Assembly (NCBI RefSeq): GCF_036898095.1
Contig: NC_090744.1
Span: forward strand, 99,638,240 to 99,702,239
Direction of reading: 5' to 3'
Source of the DNA: Palaemon carinicauda
Lineage: Eukaryota; Arthropoda; Malacostraca; Decapoda; Palaemonidae
DNA: 64,000 nt
Shown here: positions 1 to 11,100 of the stretch, one piece after another
How the letters are laid out: each line of letters starts with the position of its first letter
Numbering within the stretch: position 1 is the stretch's first letter
Position numbers and translations under genes: made by a program
The notes under the pieces: model-generated
The model's database searches: none
Told to the model about the DNA's origin: nothing
What the model saw: only the letters and a program-made list of their open reading frames with translations

Positions 1-885
1 CCCTTCTTGATAAACAAGGACACTGCCTTACGATGTTTCCTTCGTCGATGAGAAAGCTAGTTCCTCACTGCTGCCTCTCCAGTGATCGTTTTTATAGTTC
101 CTGAAACTTTACTGGTTAACAACCAGTGTTCCCCTAAATTCTGGATAGGGTGACAAGAGGAATACAGTGTGGTCTGCCTAGGTAACTGCATGACGAATTT
201 TGTCATGAGTACTCCTCTCCGAGAATCTACTGTCCACAGACGTAGCTGTGGAGATATGACACCCCCAGCTGAGTTCTTGTCTAAAGTATGCGATCTACAG
301 AGGTAATGTCCTAGCTTTTCAACATACCGGGACTGCTTTGAGCACTACTAACTGGTAAGCTTTCCAGAGAGTTTGATAAAGCACTTGATAGAGGCAGTGG
401 TATGACAAGCTTCCATTCATGACTAGTTACAAAGGGGTGTTGACAAACCCTTCTCAATTAAGTGCACTCTTGGGAGGAAAAAATGCAATAGAGCTGTGCA
501 AGCTTCTTTCTAGTAAGAGCACTGTTTAAGCAAACACACTCAATTGATAGAATCGTAGTGTAGGGATTTTTTGTTATCCATACATCATTTTGTGGTGGAA
601 AGGCTTCAGATCTCACCATCGGTCGATCTGCTCACTATGCAGTATAACAGGAAACTTCCTGGATTGCCAATCCCAGACTGTCAGCAATGTTATAGGACTT
701 CCTCCCTCCTTAAGATAACTCTGCTATTTAAGGATGAGGATTTGTATACGTGTAGGAACAAAACACAATTTTTAAAAATAGTTTTTACTTTTCCTAACTT
801 AATAAAACTGAGTCCTTTAAGTTACACTTCCCACTGCCTTGACCACCCCACAAGACCTAGGTTTAAGGTCAAAATGGCTACTCAG
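1..885. other. Intronic or upstream sequence, no gene recognised
   Basis: No conserved coding segment, RNA gene or terminal repeat was recognised here. The longest open frame is about 100 codons with no family resemblance. Because ERLEC1 begins upstream of the window, this is presumably intron. The sequence is less AT-rich than typical intron around it, so it may be an old unclassified repeat. Confidence 0.4.
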
Positions 886-887
886 TG

Positions 888-1522
888 TGTTTGAGGGTTG
901 CCAGGGCACCAGCCACCTGTTGGGATACTACTGCTAGAGACATATGGGGTCCTTTGACGGCCATACAGCTATATTGGATTCTTCTCTCTTGTTACGGTTC
1001 ATTTTCCCTTTGCCTACACATACACCGAATAGCCATTCTTTACACATTCTCCTCTGTCCCCATACACCTGACAACACTGAGATTACCAAACAATTCTTCT
1101 TCACCCAGGGGGTTAACTACTGTACTGTTATTGTTCAGTGGACACTCTCCTCTTGGTAAGGGTAGAAGAGACTCTTTAGCTATGGTAAATAGTTCTTCTA
1201 GGAGAATGACACTCCAAAATCAAACTAATGTTCTTTAGTCTTGGGTAATGTCATAACTATGGTATTCCACTGTCTTGGGTTAGAGTTCTCTTGCTTGAGG
1301 GTACACTCGGGCACACTATCTTATTTCTCTTCCTCTTGTTTTGTTAAAATTTTTATAGTTTATATAGGAAATATTTATTGTAATATTGTTACTGTTCTCA
1401 AAATATTTAATTTTCCTTTTTTCCTTTCCTTACTGGGCTATTTTCCCTGTTAGAACCCCTTGGGCTTATAGCATCCTACGTTTCTAACTAGGGTTTTACC
1501 TTAGCAAGTAATAATAATAATA
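888..1522 (+). mobile_element. Dispersed SINE-like repeat, full-length copy with AAT-type tail
   Basis: The 5' part (about 888-1000, containing GGGCACCAGCCAC and GGTCCTTTGACGGCC) recurs at 6270-6405. The middle part (TTCTTCTAGGAGAATGACAC, then TAGAGTTCTCTTGCTTGAGG) recurs at 16251-16449. The 3' part (CTTTCCTTACTGGGCTATTT, then GGGCTTATAGCATCC) recurs at 17601-17795, 34920-35150 and 63225-63410. It ends in a short run of AATAATAAT. The shared tail after about 1350 also follows a LINE coding end at 34945, so the repeat probably borrows LINE machinery through its 3' end. I saw no clear tRNA-like promoter boxes in its 5' part. Confidence 0.7.
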
Positions 1523-1865
1523 ACTGCCAGTAACCTTTGACACCTCCTTATAAATCTTAATAGCCGAGTTCCAGCTACGCTGAAAATATACTCCTGTGAA
1601 ATGACTTGGGTTTTTATATTTTTAAAGAATACTAATTTCTTTTAAAAATTGTGATTTTGTAATTTAGAAATTTGTTCAGTAAATTTTAAAACTTTAATAT
1701 ACCTTCTCAATGAAATCCCATTATGCATAGTACACTTCTTGGTATTATTTTTATATGAATATGGGAATATGCTGCTGATATCAAGATATCACATACGTAT
1801 TTTTTAAAAAAAATTTTGAGTGATAGGAAACCATTTCCTCTTTTATTCTTTTTGACTAATAACAG
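1523..1865. other. ERLEC1 intron end
   Basis: AT-rich sequence with no recognised element. It runs to the splice acceptor ending at 1865 (TTGACTAATAACAG), which precedes the first ERLEC1 exon in the window. Confidence 0.5.
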
Positions 1866-1986
1866 ACCAAGGGATATACCACAGAACGACCTGCACTGTG
1901 TGCCTGTGAATGAGGGACCTAAGAGACCCAGAAACCTTTTGCAGTTTGAAGCAGAAAGCCTGAAATTGAGGTCCAATGGTGCTGTG
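1866..1986 (+). CDS. ERLEC1: ERLEC1 exon (linker before second MRH domain)
   Basis: First ERLEC1 exon visible in the window. It opens with the third base of a split codon after an AG acceptor and ends before GTAAGT at 1987, in phase 0. The reading includes NDLHCVPVNEGPKRP, which lines up with the part of human ERLEC1 beginning NDIFCQSLPGSPFKP, just after the first MRH domain. ERLEC1 (XTP3-B) is a lumenal ER lectin of the HRD1-SEL1L ER-associated degradation machinery that recognises trimmed glycans on misfolded proteins. The exons for the signal peptide and first MRH domain are not in the window. Exon edges are inferred from splice signals and frame continuity, not transcript data. Confidence 0.82.
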
Positions 1987-3281
1987 GTAAGTGGTACATT
2001 AATCTATTGACATCAATTCGGGTTGGATGTTTTTACATCTTTTATCAAGGAGACATTTCTGTTTACATGTACAGTACAATATATTTTCTTACATTTGTTT
2101 TGTAGAGTGCACATGTGCATCATCTATTGTGGAGAGGAATATTCTACAATGTTACTGGACTTATATTGGTCCACATGCATTAAATATAATGTTTTATATA
2201 GTTGACTCTAATATAGAATGAACTTATTTTAATTTTAATATCTTAAACATATCAGAAATAATATTAGAATATTATACATTTATTGGTACAGTACAGTGTA
2301 AGAAAAAAATTAAGTCTGTTCCATCAGACATTGAATGAGCAGGTTTCCATATCATGTTCATGAAAATTTCCATTTATGTTAAATTTTTCATGAATAAGAA
2401 ACTTAATAATTCAAGAGTACTGTACATCCATAACATTTTATTTTATGTTAAGTTTATAAGCAACAAATTAACCATCCAAGATATACAATCAGTTATCGTT
2501 CCATCATAACTATCTGTTTTTGCTGTCTTTTGATAGAATTTTCTGGTTATGGTCTTCTTTGAAGAACAGATATGTCAAACCTCGTGTCTGTTGAAGTTAG
2601 ATGCTGTAAAATTGCCTGACTGGAACTTTGATTCCCTGAAATGTGGGGGGGCTGTCCAGTTTCGGAATAAAATCTTGATTTATTGAGTTACAGGTGTACA
2701 GTATATCTATGCCACAAAAGAGGTCATTATACTGTACTGTTGTTTATATCATACACAGTACATAAATTTTAGGCCAGCAACCTGTTTTGAGATTTTTCAG
2801 TTTTGTGGCAACTGGATCAGAGCCAATTTTTTATTCTGTGTTAGTATTTAAAAAAAATATTGATATTTATGTAAAGAACTGTATTATAGAGACCAAATAC
2901 AAATTTTTCTTTGTGGTGGTGGTAAGAAATTTTGAATAATTATGAAACTAAAATGAATTTTGATTAAATACTACATATGTATGCCCAACTTAGGAAACTT
3001 TCACCATATTTTGTTTTTCCCGATATCTTTTATTCTTTGACTGAACTGCTCTCATGATTACTTATTAGGTACTGTAAGTTTCTCCTGTGCATTAGACTTG
3101 TTACTTTATCAAAGTTGATGTTCTAAGATTTAGAGTTGCAAGAATTGCTTTTTGTTATGTACCATACTTAAAATTATTTATTTGCAGGATTTTTTTTTAG
3201 TGGTAAGTTTTTTACTGTTTTCTTTAACCATCATTTTAATGTAACCCTAATAAGTATATTTTGTAACTTATCTTTTAATAG
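1987..3281. other. ERLEC1 intron, no element recognised
   Basis: AT-rich intron of about 1.3 kb between GTAAGT at 1987 and the acceptor AG at 3280-3281. I see no coding similarity, RNA gene or repeat shared with the rest of the window. Confidence 0.6.
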
Positions 3282-3458
3282 TTAAGTGGTGATACATCAG
3301 GTGGATATGTAAAATTGGAGATAGTTAAGGATGCAGGAGAAAGTCCAGTCACCGATAAATCTGCCGGGCAAACAAGGTTGACACTCTTTCCCCCTCAGCC
3401 GTCTGTTGATCACAAGCTAGTTGAAGATTTTCTGAATGGAGATTACTGTCTACATGGG
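3282..3458 (+). CDS. ERLEC1: ERLEC1 exon (linker and start of second MRH domain)
   Basis: The exon is 59 codons, phase 0 on both sides, bounded by TTTTAATAG and GTATGT. Its end reads DHKLVEDFLNGDYCLHG, matching the human ERLEC1 stretch DQLIKEFLSGSYCFRGG immediately before the WW motif. The Cys in YCLHG is the first of the six cysteines that form three disulphides in an MRH domain. The N-terminal part of the exon (GDTSGG to about LTLFPPQPS) is the poorly conserved linker between the two MRH domains. Confidence 0.88.
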
Positions 3459-3639
3459 GTATGTAATCTTGTAGATTAATACATACATTTATGTGTACAT
3501 GATATATTCAATGGAGATGTTGAAACTTTTTTCCTTTAAGAGCTTTTATTATCTGGTCAGAAGAGCCAGGGAATCTTAAAAATAGAAAGTCAAAAAGGAA
3601 GCTGGAAAGGAATAGTTCTGAGAAGTTAAGGATATACGG

Positions 3640-3995
3640 TAGTACCCCTCCCTATGTCAATTGGTTCCAAGAGACCCAACGTAAGTCAATGTATGATGTA
3701 GATTAGAATTCAGGTTGATAAAGTTACATATGTTTCTTATACATGTATTGAACGTTGAAAAGAACAGTACTTAAAACCTGCTATAATTTTCTAAAAATCA
3801 AATACCTGTATGAAAAACTTTCTTGTGAAGTACAATTTGTAAAGTACAGTACAGCACTGCCTTATTATTGTATAACATAGAAACCAATGTAAAATTAGGT
3901 GAAACGTGTAAAGTAGATTTAATTTTTGTATTCAATAATTAAGGATGAGCAGTGTAAAGTCAAACTGACTTATGTTAAACTAACATAAGGAGGGA
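3640..3995 (+). repeat. MITE-like dispersed repeat, forward copy
   Basis: The left end contains CCTCCCTATGTCAATTGGTT and CCAAGAGACC. The right end contains GACTTATG and ACATAAGGAGGG, so the outer ends are roughly inverted (CCTCCCTATGT against ACATAAGGAGGG). A related copy lies in opposite orientation at about 20455-20790, sharing TTGGTTCCAAGAGACC and a GTAAAGTC motif near the other end. No coding potential is seen. This fits a non-autonomous DNA transposon. Superfamily and exact edges are not established. Confidence 0.5.
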
Positions 3996-4304
3996 AATTA
4001 TTTCTGGATAACATACTTTTCTCTAAAAGAATGATGGTAGTGTAATGAGATTTTTAAAAAGGTGGAATGAAGAAATAGATTCAAAGCTTTTTATTAAAAG
4101 GAAATAAAGTCACTAAATCGTTTGATATACTGACCACAGTATTGATTATTGCAGAATAAATTTTGGGAAGTGTTGGTTTCAAGATTATTGGGAGGCTGCC
4201 TAGTTGGAATTCAAATTATTCCCATGAGCTCAACTGAATAGTTGCCAAGATAGCTTAGTTTTGAAATAATGTGCATACTTTTTTAATGAGCCAATTTGTT
4301 TCAG

Positions 4305-4439
4305 GGCTCAGGTTGGTGGAAATATGAGTTTTGCTATGGACGAAAAGTTGAGCAGTACCATGAAAATAGAGATGGGTCAAGAATTGTAAATCTACTTGGC
4401 ATCTTTAATATTGATGAACATAAAAAATGGATAAAAAAG
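4305..4439 (+). CDS. ERLEC1: ERLEC1 exon (MRH domain 2, WW and Gln motif)
   Basis: The exon is 45 codons, phase 0 on both sides, from TTTGTTTCAG to GTAATG. It reads [20 protein letters not shown] near its start, very close to human ERLEC1 ([20 protein letters not shown]). It carries the tandem Trp motif, the second MRH cysteine (FCYG) and the glutamine (EQYHE) that in MRH lectins contacts mannose. The end, DEHKKWIKK, matches EEHIEWAKK. This is the most diagnostic exon for assigning the gene. The following intron is about 16.4 kb because of transposon insertions. Confidence 0.93.
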
Positions 4440-4550
4440 GTAATGTATTCTTTCACAAGTTATTCAGGATATTTTTCCTATTCTAGTTGTGCAATTCAGT
4501 AAAGGTTCTGAGGTGAATATTATTTCATTTCTATTTATTTTATAAAACTC

Positions 4551-4735
4551 CCCTGATGTTTATATTGGTTCTACTTAAAACTGTGTTGACATCTACCCCA
4601 AAATTAAAATTTGCCATTTGCTCCCCTTGCAAAATGTCTCCTCCTTTGGGAGCCACCACACCATATGGCAGTTGATGGCAACTAACTAGCCGTTGATATG
4701 ACCTACAACTTCCTACTTTTAAGTTTTCTTATCGT
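4551..4735 (+). repeat. Dispersed repeat, one arm of a long-range inverted pair
   Basis: About 185 bp, including TTGGTTCTACTTAAAACTGT, CTTTGGGAGCCACCACACCA and GTTGATGGCAACTAACTAG, is repeated in reverse complement at about 20045-20240. The two copies are roughly 80 percent alike by eye. Both lie in the same ERLEC1 intron, about 15 kb apart in opposite orientations. Class unknown; no coding potential is seen. Confidence 0.65.
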
Positions 4736-6269
4736 TGGTGTCTAAATAAGATGTCTTAACCTTGCCCTAGGTTTTAAATTAGTTTTCAATACAATATTTT
4801 GTTTTGAACTAATAAATCACAATGTGAATAAAATTTTTCCTAGCTTAGTTTAACGTAAATGTATACTGGCCACTGGCTGCAATGTTGTGTTTATGTGTAT
4901 GGAGGAAAGTTGTTTACTCACATTCCCTCTTTTTTTTTTAAAGTTATGTCAGCTGTTAGTTGGCTGCTTTGAGTAGAAATTAGAAACGTAAAGTAATTTA
5001 ACGTTTAGTAAAACTTATACTCTTTTGTGTTGTTTTCACGATAAATCCAGAGAAGATTGAGAACACTAGTCAGACTTCTTAAGGTTTGCTTATTGGTTCA
5101 GTTTTCTTCTTGGGTTATCTTGCTAATTCCATAACTTTTCTGTTTTTTGGACTTGGTAAGTTCTGAGGTAGTAGGTGATCATGTCCATCCTTTTTTATGT
5201 TGTTATTATGGCATAAACATTTAATAAAGATTATTATTGACGTAACTTCAGGAAGCTGAAGGTTCATGCTTTGATTGGTGGTGAGCCCTGCTCAATTTAG
5301 AACTTTACCTTGTGTATTTTCCTTGATCATAGATGTATTAACATAAGGTTAGTACATTTTCTTCAGAATGATTTCTTTACCTAAAGAGGCGAATGGTATA
5401 CTGAAATAAGTTATTTGAGGTAAGTTTTAATACTTTTTGTTCCAAGTTACCTCTAGATGTTTATTAAGACAGCTTATTTTCACAGTTACATGATTTTGTA
5501 GACAAAATGTAAGATTTTCATCTCGAGAGTATGAAAACTTTCTCATTCAGTTCCCTTTTAGTGTGGAAACATTTTCCTTTTGTAAACAAAATATAGAACA
5601 AGCAATGATCTAACCTTGGTTTTAGCGATTGTCATAATTAATTAAGTTTTCTTACATTAGTGAGTGTAAACAAAAGAAAATCTTTAAATACAGAATAGTT
5701 AAATAATTTACTTGAAATTACCTCCTTTACAGAGTTTTTAGAAGTAGAAATTTAGTCTTGATCTTAATTTGGATTCGCTTAAATATGAATAATGCAACAG
5801 GGGGATTATGAATTATTCTGAGAAATGGCTAAAGTTACACCAATATAACTTAGATAATGATCTAATTACCTCAATAAACTCTGTTCAGATATTTCATCTT
5901 AAAGTAGAACATAGGGTCACAAGTAACTTAGAATATTAGCAAATTAGAATATAACCATATAAATTTGAACTGGATTAAGAGTGTTGCACCAGCCTGTGAG
6001 AAAAAAATTTGTACCGTAGGGGGATCTTTAGTGAACAAGTACTGTACTATCAAGACTAGCACTTAGTAGAAATCTAGTTGCAGTGCCCATACGCCACTCA
6101 CTCAAGTGTTCACATGATTTTTATCCTATTTTAAATGGGTTAATATTCAAAGCGTAAAAGAAAGCTTACTTTTTGTTCAGGGTAAATCCGGAGAAGGTGA
6201 GGCTTATAAGCCAGTGGCTACTAGTCTTCTAAATTTCCACATCTAATGGATTTGTTATGTACTGTACTG
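4736..6269. other. ERLEC1 intron, no element recognised
   Basis: AT-rich intronic sequence. No open frame of note, RNA gene or terminal repeat was seen. Confidence 0.5.
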
Positions 6270-6405
6270 TAACGGTGGGAGGTGGAGGTTGGGCAGGGCA
6301 CCAGCCACTCGTTGAGTTACTACCGCTAGAGAGTTATTGGATCCTTTGACTGGCCAGTCAGTGCTACATTGGATCCCTGTCTCTGGTTATGGTGTAATGG
6401 TTTGT
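6270..6405 (+). repeat. 5' fragment of the dispersed SINE-like repeat
   Basis: It contains GGGCAGGGCACCAGCCACTC, a TACTACCGCTAGAGAG segment, GATCCTTTGACTGGCC and ACATTGGATCC. These match in order the 5' 100 bp of the copy at 888-1522. Similarity stops at about 6405, so it is a 3'-truncated or rearranged copy. Confidence 0.6.
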
Positions 6406-7753
6406 AGACTGTGGCGTGATGTAGTATACAGAATTCCTAGTGTCGGAATGCCGAGCACATTCTTCGCACTACACAAATAGTACGGTGGAATGCCCTGAGA
6501 TTTGGGCAAAAGTAAACAGTCAAGGAAGAAATGAGCTCTTGGCATCACTCCTTGATTTTATACTGGGCAAGGAGAATCTTAGAACCTCCCTATTATTTTA
6601 GCTTGAGTGTACCGTCTCTTTTCCACCTGTACTCTGTACCGAGTTCTTCAAAACAATGGATCAGCTTGATTTGTAGGTAAGATTTTTTTTAGAAAGGAAC
6701 TAGGAAAAAAAAATATTAATGGCTAATGGGGAGACAGTTTATAAAAGAAAATCCATATTGCTGTTTACAGAAATAAAAAAGAAATTATTTCAAAATGAAA
6801 AATATAGGTACAGTACAATGATAGGAAAAATTATTCTTCTATGGGACTGAATAAGACTTGAACAGCAATAACTAGACTGAAAAAATGATTTGACAAAAAA
6901 CAAGAAACAAGCCGCCCACACGTTGGGCACTCCCATAAGAATACAAAACCACGTGTTCATATATACTGTAAAAAGAAACCCACATTCATTGAGAAACCAG
7001 ATATAGAATATGATAAACCTTTTTCAAAATAAAGTCCTAGGTGGTTTGTGATGCAGATTTTCTAGAAGCTCGTGACGTAATAAAACTTCAAGCTTAAAGG
7101 AGAACCCCGCAACATTGTTGTTTATTATCTGTATAAACAGTCAAGATGGTTTTGACATTGACTACACTTACAATTTGACTGCTGCTAAAACTTTTTTCTG
7201 TTACTTTGTGGTCATTTGTTTCTGGGGATGAGTATGTGAAGCACTTGGAAACATTGTGTCTATATGGGAAAATGTCTGTCAGGGATAATAATAATTGTGC
7301 CATAGAAATAATACATGATAAATTGTATCCAGCCTCTATCTTATATTCACTGAAAGGTCCACTAACTGTCTGTGAAGTATAGGGAATCAACAAATATTAT
7401 GGTAATGAACGTTACACATTACTTCTCCGTGGTCCAGCTAGAGATGACAGGGAAGAAAAGGTTGCTTAACTGTAAAACACAAAGGATTACAGTATATCTC
7501 ATTTTATAGTTCACCAACAGTGCGCACAATCGAAGTTGCTCTGACCTTGGCAGATTTCTCAGTAGGTACTCTCACAATCTTCACAGTTCCTTACAGGGAG
7601 TATGACATGCTGCCAGTTACCTGGTAAGAAAAACAAAATCAACTTGTAACATTTTATAAGATGGGATTAGGGTAGTTTTATAATGTTAATGATAATGATA
7701 ACTCCTATACACTATATATATGTATTAGTATAGAGGCAAAATCAAAATTAAAT
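6406..7753. other. ERLEC1 intron, no element recognised
   Basis: AT-rich intron up to the left end of DIRS element 1. A 99-codon open frame on the minus strand (7094-7393) has no family resemblance and is not called. Confidence 0.5.
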
Positions 7754-7785
7754 TTGTTCCGTAACCGAAATACAAACCACGCTAT

Positions 7786-7940
7786 TTACATTGGGTTTAC
7801 CTTTTAGCGCAGCTGAAATGACGTGCCAATAGTTTTAACGAGGGTTAATTACCCCCGCGCTAGTTAGCGGGGGGGTAGGGGAAGGGTAGCTTGCTACCCC
7901 TCCCCCCCCACACACCGGTGACTTGCTTCACTTCACTTTT
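7786..7940 (+). repeat. DIRS element 1 left inverted terminal repeat
   Basis: It runs from CTATTTACATTGGGTTTACC through AACGAGGGTTAATTACCCCC to ACCGGTGACTTGCTTCACTT. Its reverse complement is at about 15515-15690. The arms differ mainly in a C-rich/(CA) tract that has expanded on the right, and in the outermost bases (AAACCACGCTATTTA here, AAACCTTAGCTATTTA on the right). Confidence 0.88.
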
Positions 7941-8103
7941 GGCTCGGCGATGAACAGACGTGTCTGTCCATCGTCTTCGTTGACAGCCTTTAATCTTTTT
8001 TCTGCTTTTTCTCTACAGCTTGTGTGTGTGTTTGAAGTTGACCACCTTTATCTTTGCTATGCGTACGTGCCCTGGTGTTGCCGGCCGCCCTTGTGGGACC
8101 TTT

Positions 8104-11100
8104 ATGTCGGCCTTGGATACGGATCCTCACACCCTTTGCCCTCAGTGTCGGGGCCGACGGTGTGACCAGGAAAACGTGTAGTGAGTGTAGGGAGTGGTCT
8201 GCCTCCCAGTGGGAGATGTTTGGCCGCCGACGTAAGAAGAAGTCCAAGAGAGACCGTTCTCCTTCGGGGGTTGCCTTGAAGGAGGAGGGTTCTCGGGACT
8301 CTTCTTTCGTCGCCCAAACCTCCTCCGAAGCTCCCCCTTGTCCGGCTCCTAAGGAGAGTCGGCCGAGTGGTAGCGCAGGCCCTAGTTCTGTTTCCCGACC
8401 TTGGGTGGGGGGAGAGGGCGTCGCCTCCCATAGCGGGACGGTTCCCCCTCCTCCTCCGGGGGAGGTTATTGATAATTCGTTGTCTAATGATGATCTTTTA
8501 CAGATTTGGGCTTCCCTGGGGCTTAAGGGCTTGCCCTCCAGGGTTGCCTTGATTGACCTTGTCTCGTTGGGGGCCGCCGTTAAGCAGTCTCCGGCGGTAG
8601 CAGAGGTAGACCCTCTGTCTATCGTCGACGTCGTGGTGGCAGAGGCCTCCGACGGGGCGGGGCAATCCTCTGCAGGTGCAGTTGAGGATGTTGGTGCTGA
8701 CGGCTCTCCTCCCCCTTCCGTACATCCTTCGAAGGGGGAAGTGAGTCCTACGGGCTCTTCTGCTGTTCAGCTTCCCTCTAAGGGGAGTGCCTTGACTGAG
8801 ACTCCCCTTCGGAGGACTGATGGTCCTGATGATCTTCCCCGTGGCCGCCTTCGCCGTAAGGCTCACCGTCCGCTGTGTCGCAAGGGCCTCCCATCCCCTT
8901 ATAAGGGGGTTAAGAGGCGCCTTTTTGGATCTTCTTCCTCCGAAGGGGACTCTCCTCGTCGTACTCAGCCTACAGCTCCTGCTCCTTTGGACCTCTCTGC
9001 TGACCGGTCTCCTACTCCTGCTAGAACTTCACCTTCTGGGGACCTCGTCACCCGACGGGCAACGGTCCCTTCGGGGCAAAGGGATTCTTCCCTTTCACAT
9101 GCAGCGTTAGCGCACAGGCGCTCTCCTGCTCGTCAGCGCTCTCCTGCTCGTCAATGCTCTCCTGCTCGTCAGCGCTCACCTGCTCGCCGGCGCTCTCCTG
9201 ATGTTCGCCCTCCTTCTCGTCAGCGCTCTCCTGAGGACATCCTCCATCCTGTGGTTCCTGAAGAGCGCTCAGCGCGCCAGCGTTCCCCTGCTCGCCTTTC
9301 TGCAGTGTTAGCGCACAGGCGCTCTCCTGCTCGTCAGCGCTCTTCTGATCGTCAGCGCTCTCCTGTTCGTCAGCACTATTTTGAGGATCATCGCCCTCTT
9401 GCTCGCCAGCGCTCCTCTGTGGTCTCTGAACATCCTGCAGTCCCTGTTGGGCACTCTGCGCGCCATCAGTCTCCTGAGCTCTCTCGCGATCCTCATCTTG
9501 TTTCTACTCAACATCGTCCGCGTTCTCCAGAGCGTGTTTCTAAAGCACATGTTCGCCCACGCGCCTACGGTCTTCCTGTTCCTGTTAGTGAACGCGCCGC
9601 GCCACCTGCTCCTTCACAGGATTTCACGCGTCGCCCCCTTGCTCGCCAGCGATCACCTGCTCGCCAGCGATCACCTGCTCGCCAGCGATCACCTGCTCGC
9701 CAGCGATCACCTGCTCGCCAGCGATCACCTGCTCGCCAGCGTTCACAGACGATCCTAGTATCGCCTGCTCGTCAGCGTTCTCTTACGCGTCAACGATCAC
9801 CTGATCATCGGCGATCTCCGGACCGCCCGCGTGACTTACAGCCTGCGCGCACGCGGTCTCCAATGCGTCGTCGGCCAGAGATTCTGGAAGGACATGGTTC
9901 GCCCTCTGCTAGCTCGCCATTGCGCGATCTTTCACCTGTGCGTCCTGCGCGCTATCGCTCGCCAACGCGTCATCGCTCACCTGCGCGCCAGCGTTCGCCA
10001 GCTCACCACCGATCGCCTGCTCGCAATCGCTCTCCCTCGCGCTACAGGTCTCCTGACCTACGTCGCCAGCGATCTTCAGAGCGTTCTCACTCGCCCACGC
10101 GGCAACGCGTTCCCTCGCCATCGCGCCAACGCATTCGTTCGCCGACTCGGCCACGCGCTCGTCCGCCTGTACGCCCTCGCGCCCAGTCGCCTGCGCGCCC
10201 TCGCGACCGCTCGTCTGCGCGCCCTCGCGACCGCTCGCCTGCGCGCCCGCGCGATCACTCGCCTGCGCGACCGCTCGCCTACGCGCCTGCGCGACCGTTC
10301 GCCTACACACCCGCGCGACCGTTCGCCTTCGCGCGACCATCGTTCGCGGCGAATTTCGCAGCCAGTGGTAGCAGCAGGAACGCGTGTTTCCAGACAGCAC
10401 TCGGGATCGCCTCCATCCAAACGCAGGACTGTTGTGCAGGACAGGGAAGACACTGCGGAGAGGTTAGTGCGTCTTTCTTCCCCCCCTTCTTTTCAGGCAG
10501 GTGCTGTGGTGTCCACTCCAAAGGATCGCCCGATCCCTTTTCCTACAGCGAGGATTTCGGACTCTGTGTCCGTGGAGCAACAGACTTGGTTTGGTCCTCT
10601 GATGCGGGCGTTAGTGAGGGTAATTAAACCAGCTCTCGCCCTCAGGGCAGCAAACCAACGGCTGCCTCTCCTACGCTGAAGAGAAAGAGAGGAGTGGACT
10701 TCGTGGTAACTTCCCCCAGGGCGAAGGTGGTTCCCAAGAGGTCTGTCGCGAAGCCCCCTTCTCCTGCTCGAGCGTTTTCTCCTTCTCCCGTGGACGAGGC
10801 TTTTCCGTCCTCGGGTGAGTCCAGTGAAGCGGTAGTCTTCCCCTCGGCACCAAGGGGGGAGCCTTCTCTTCATGGAGGAGAGTCGTCTCGTGCGGAAGGG
10901 GCTCTTCGAACCTCTTTGTTGGGATCCTGTATCCCTCCCAGGAGGGAATCCAAGGACTCCAAGACCGTCCCGAAATCATCTTCGAGGATTCGCCAGGAAC
11001 CCGCGGCTCCCCGGGGGAACGTCCACGCTTCACCCCAGGAAGAGATTCCGGGGACAGGAGACTTAGCTGCCAGCCCGCAAGGAGGATATCAGCAGGAATC

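Noticed and set aside
9909..10453. Long minus-strand frames opposite Gag
   Set aside because: Mirror frames of the GC-rich RS repeat; the plus strand carries the recognisable Gag and its motifs.
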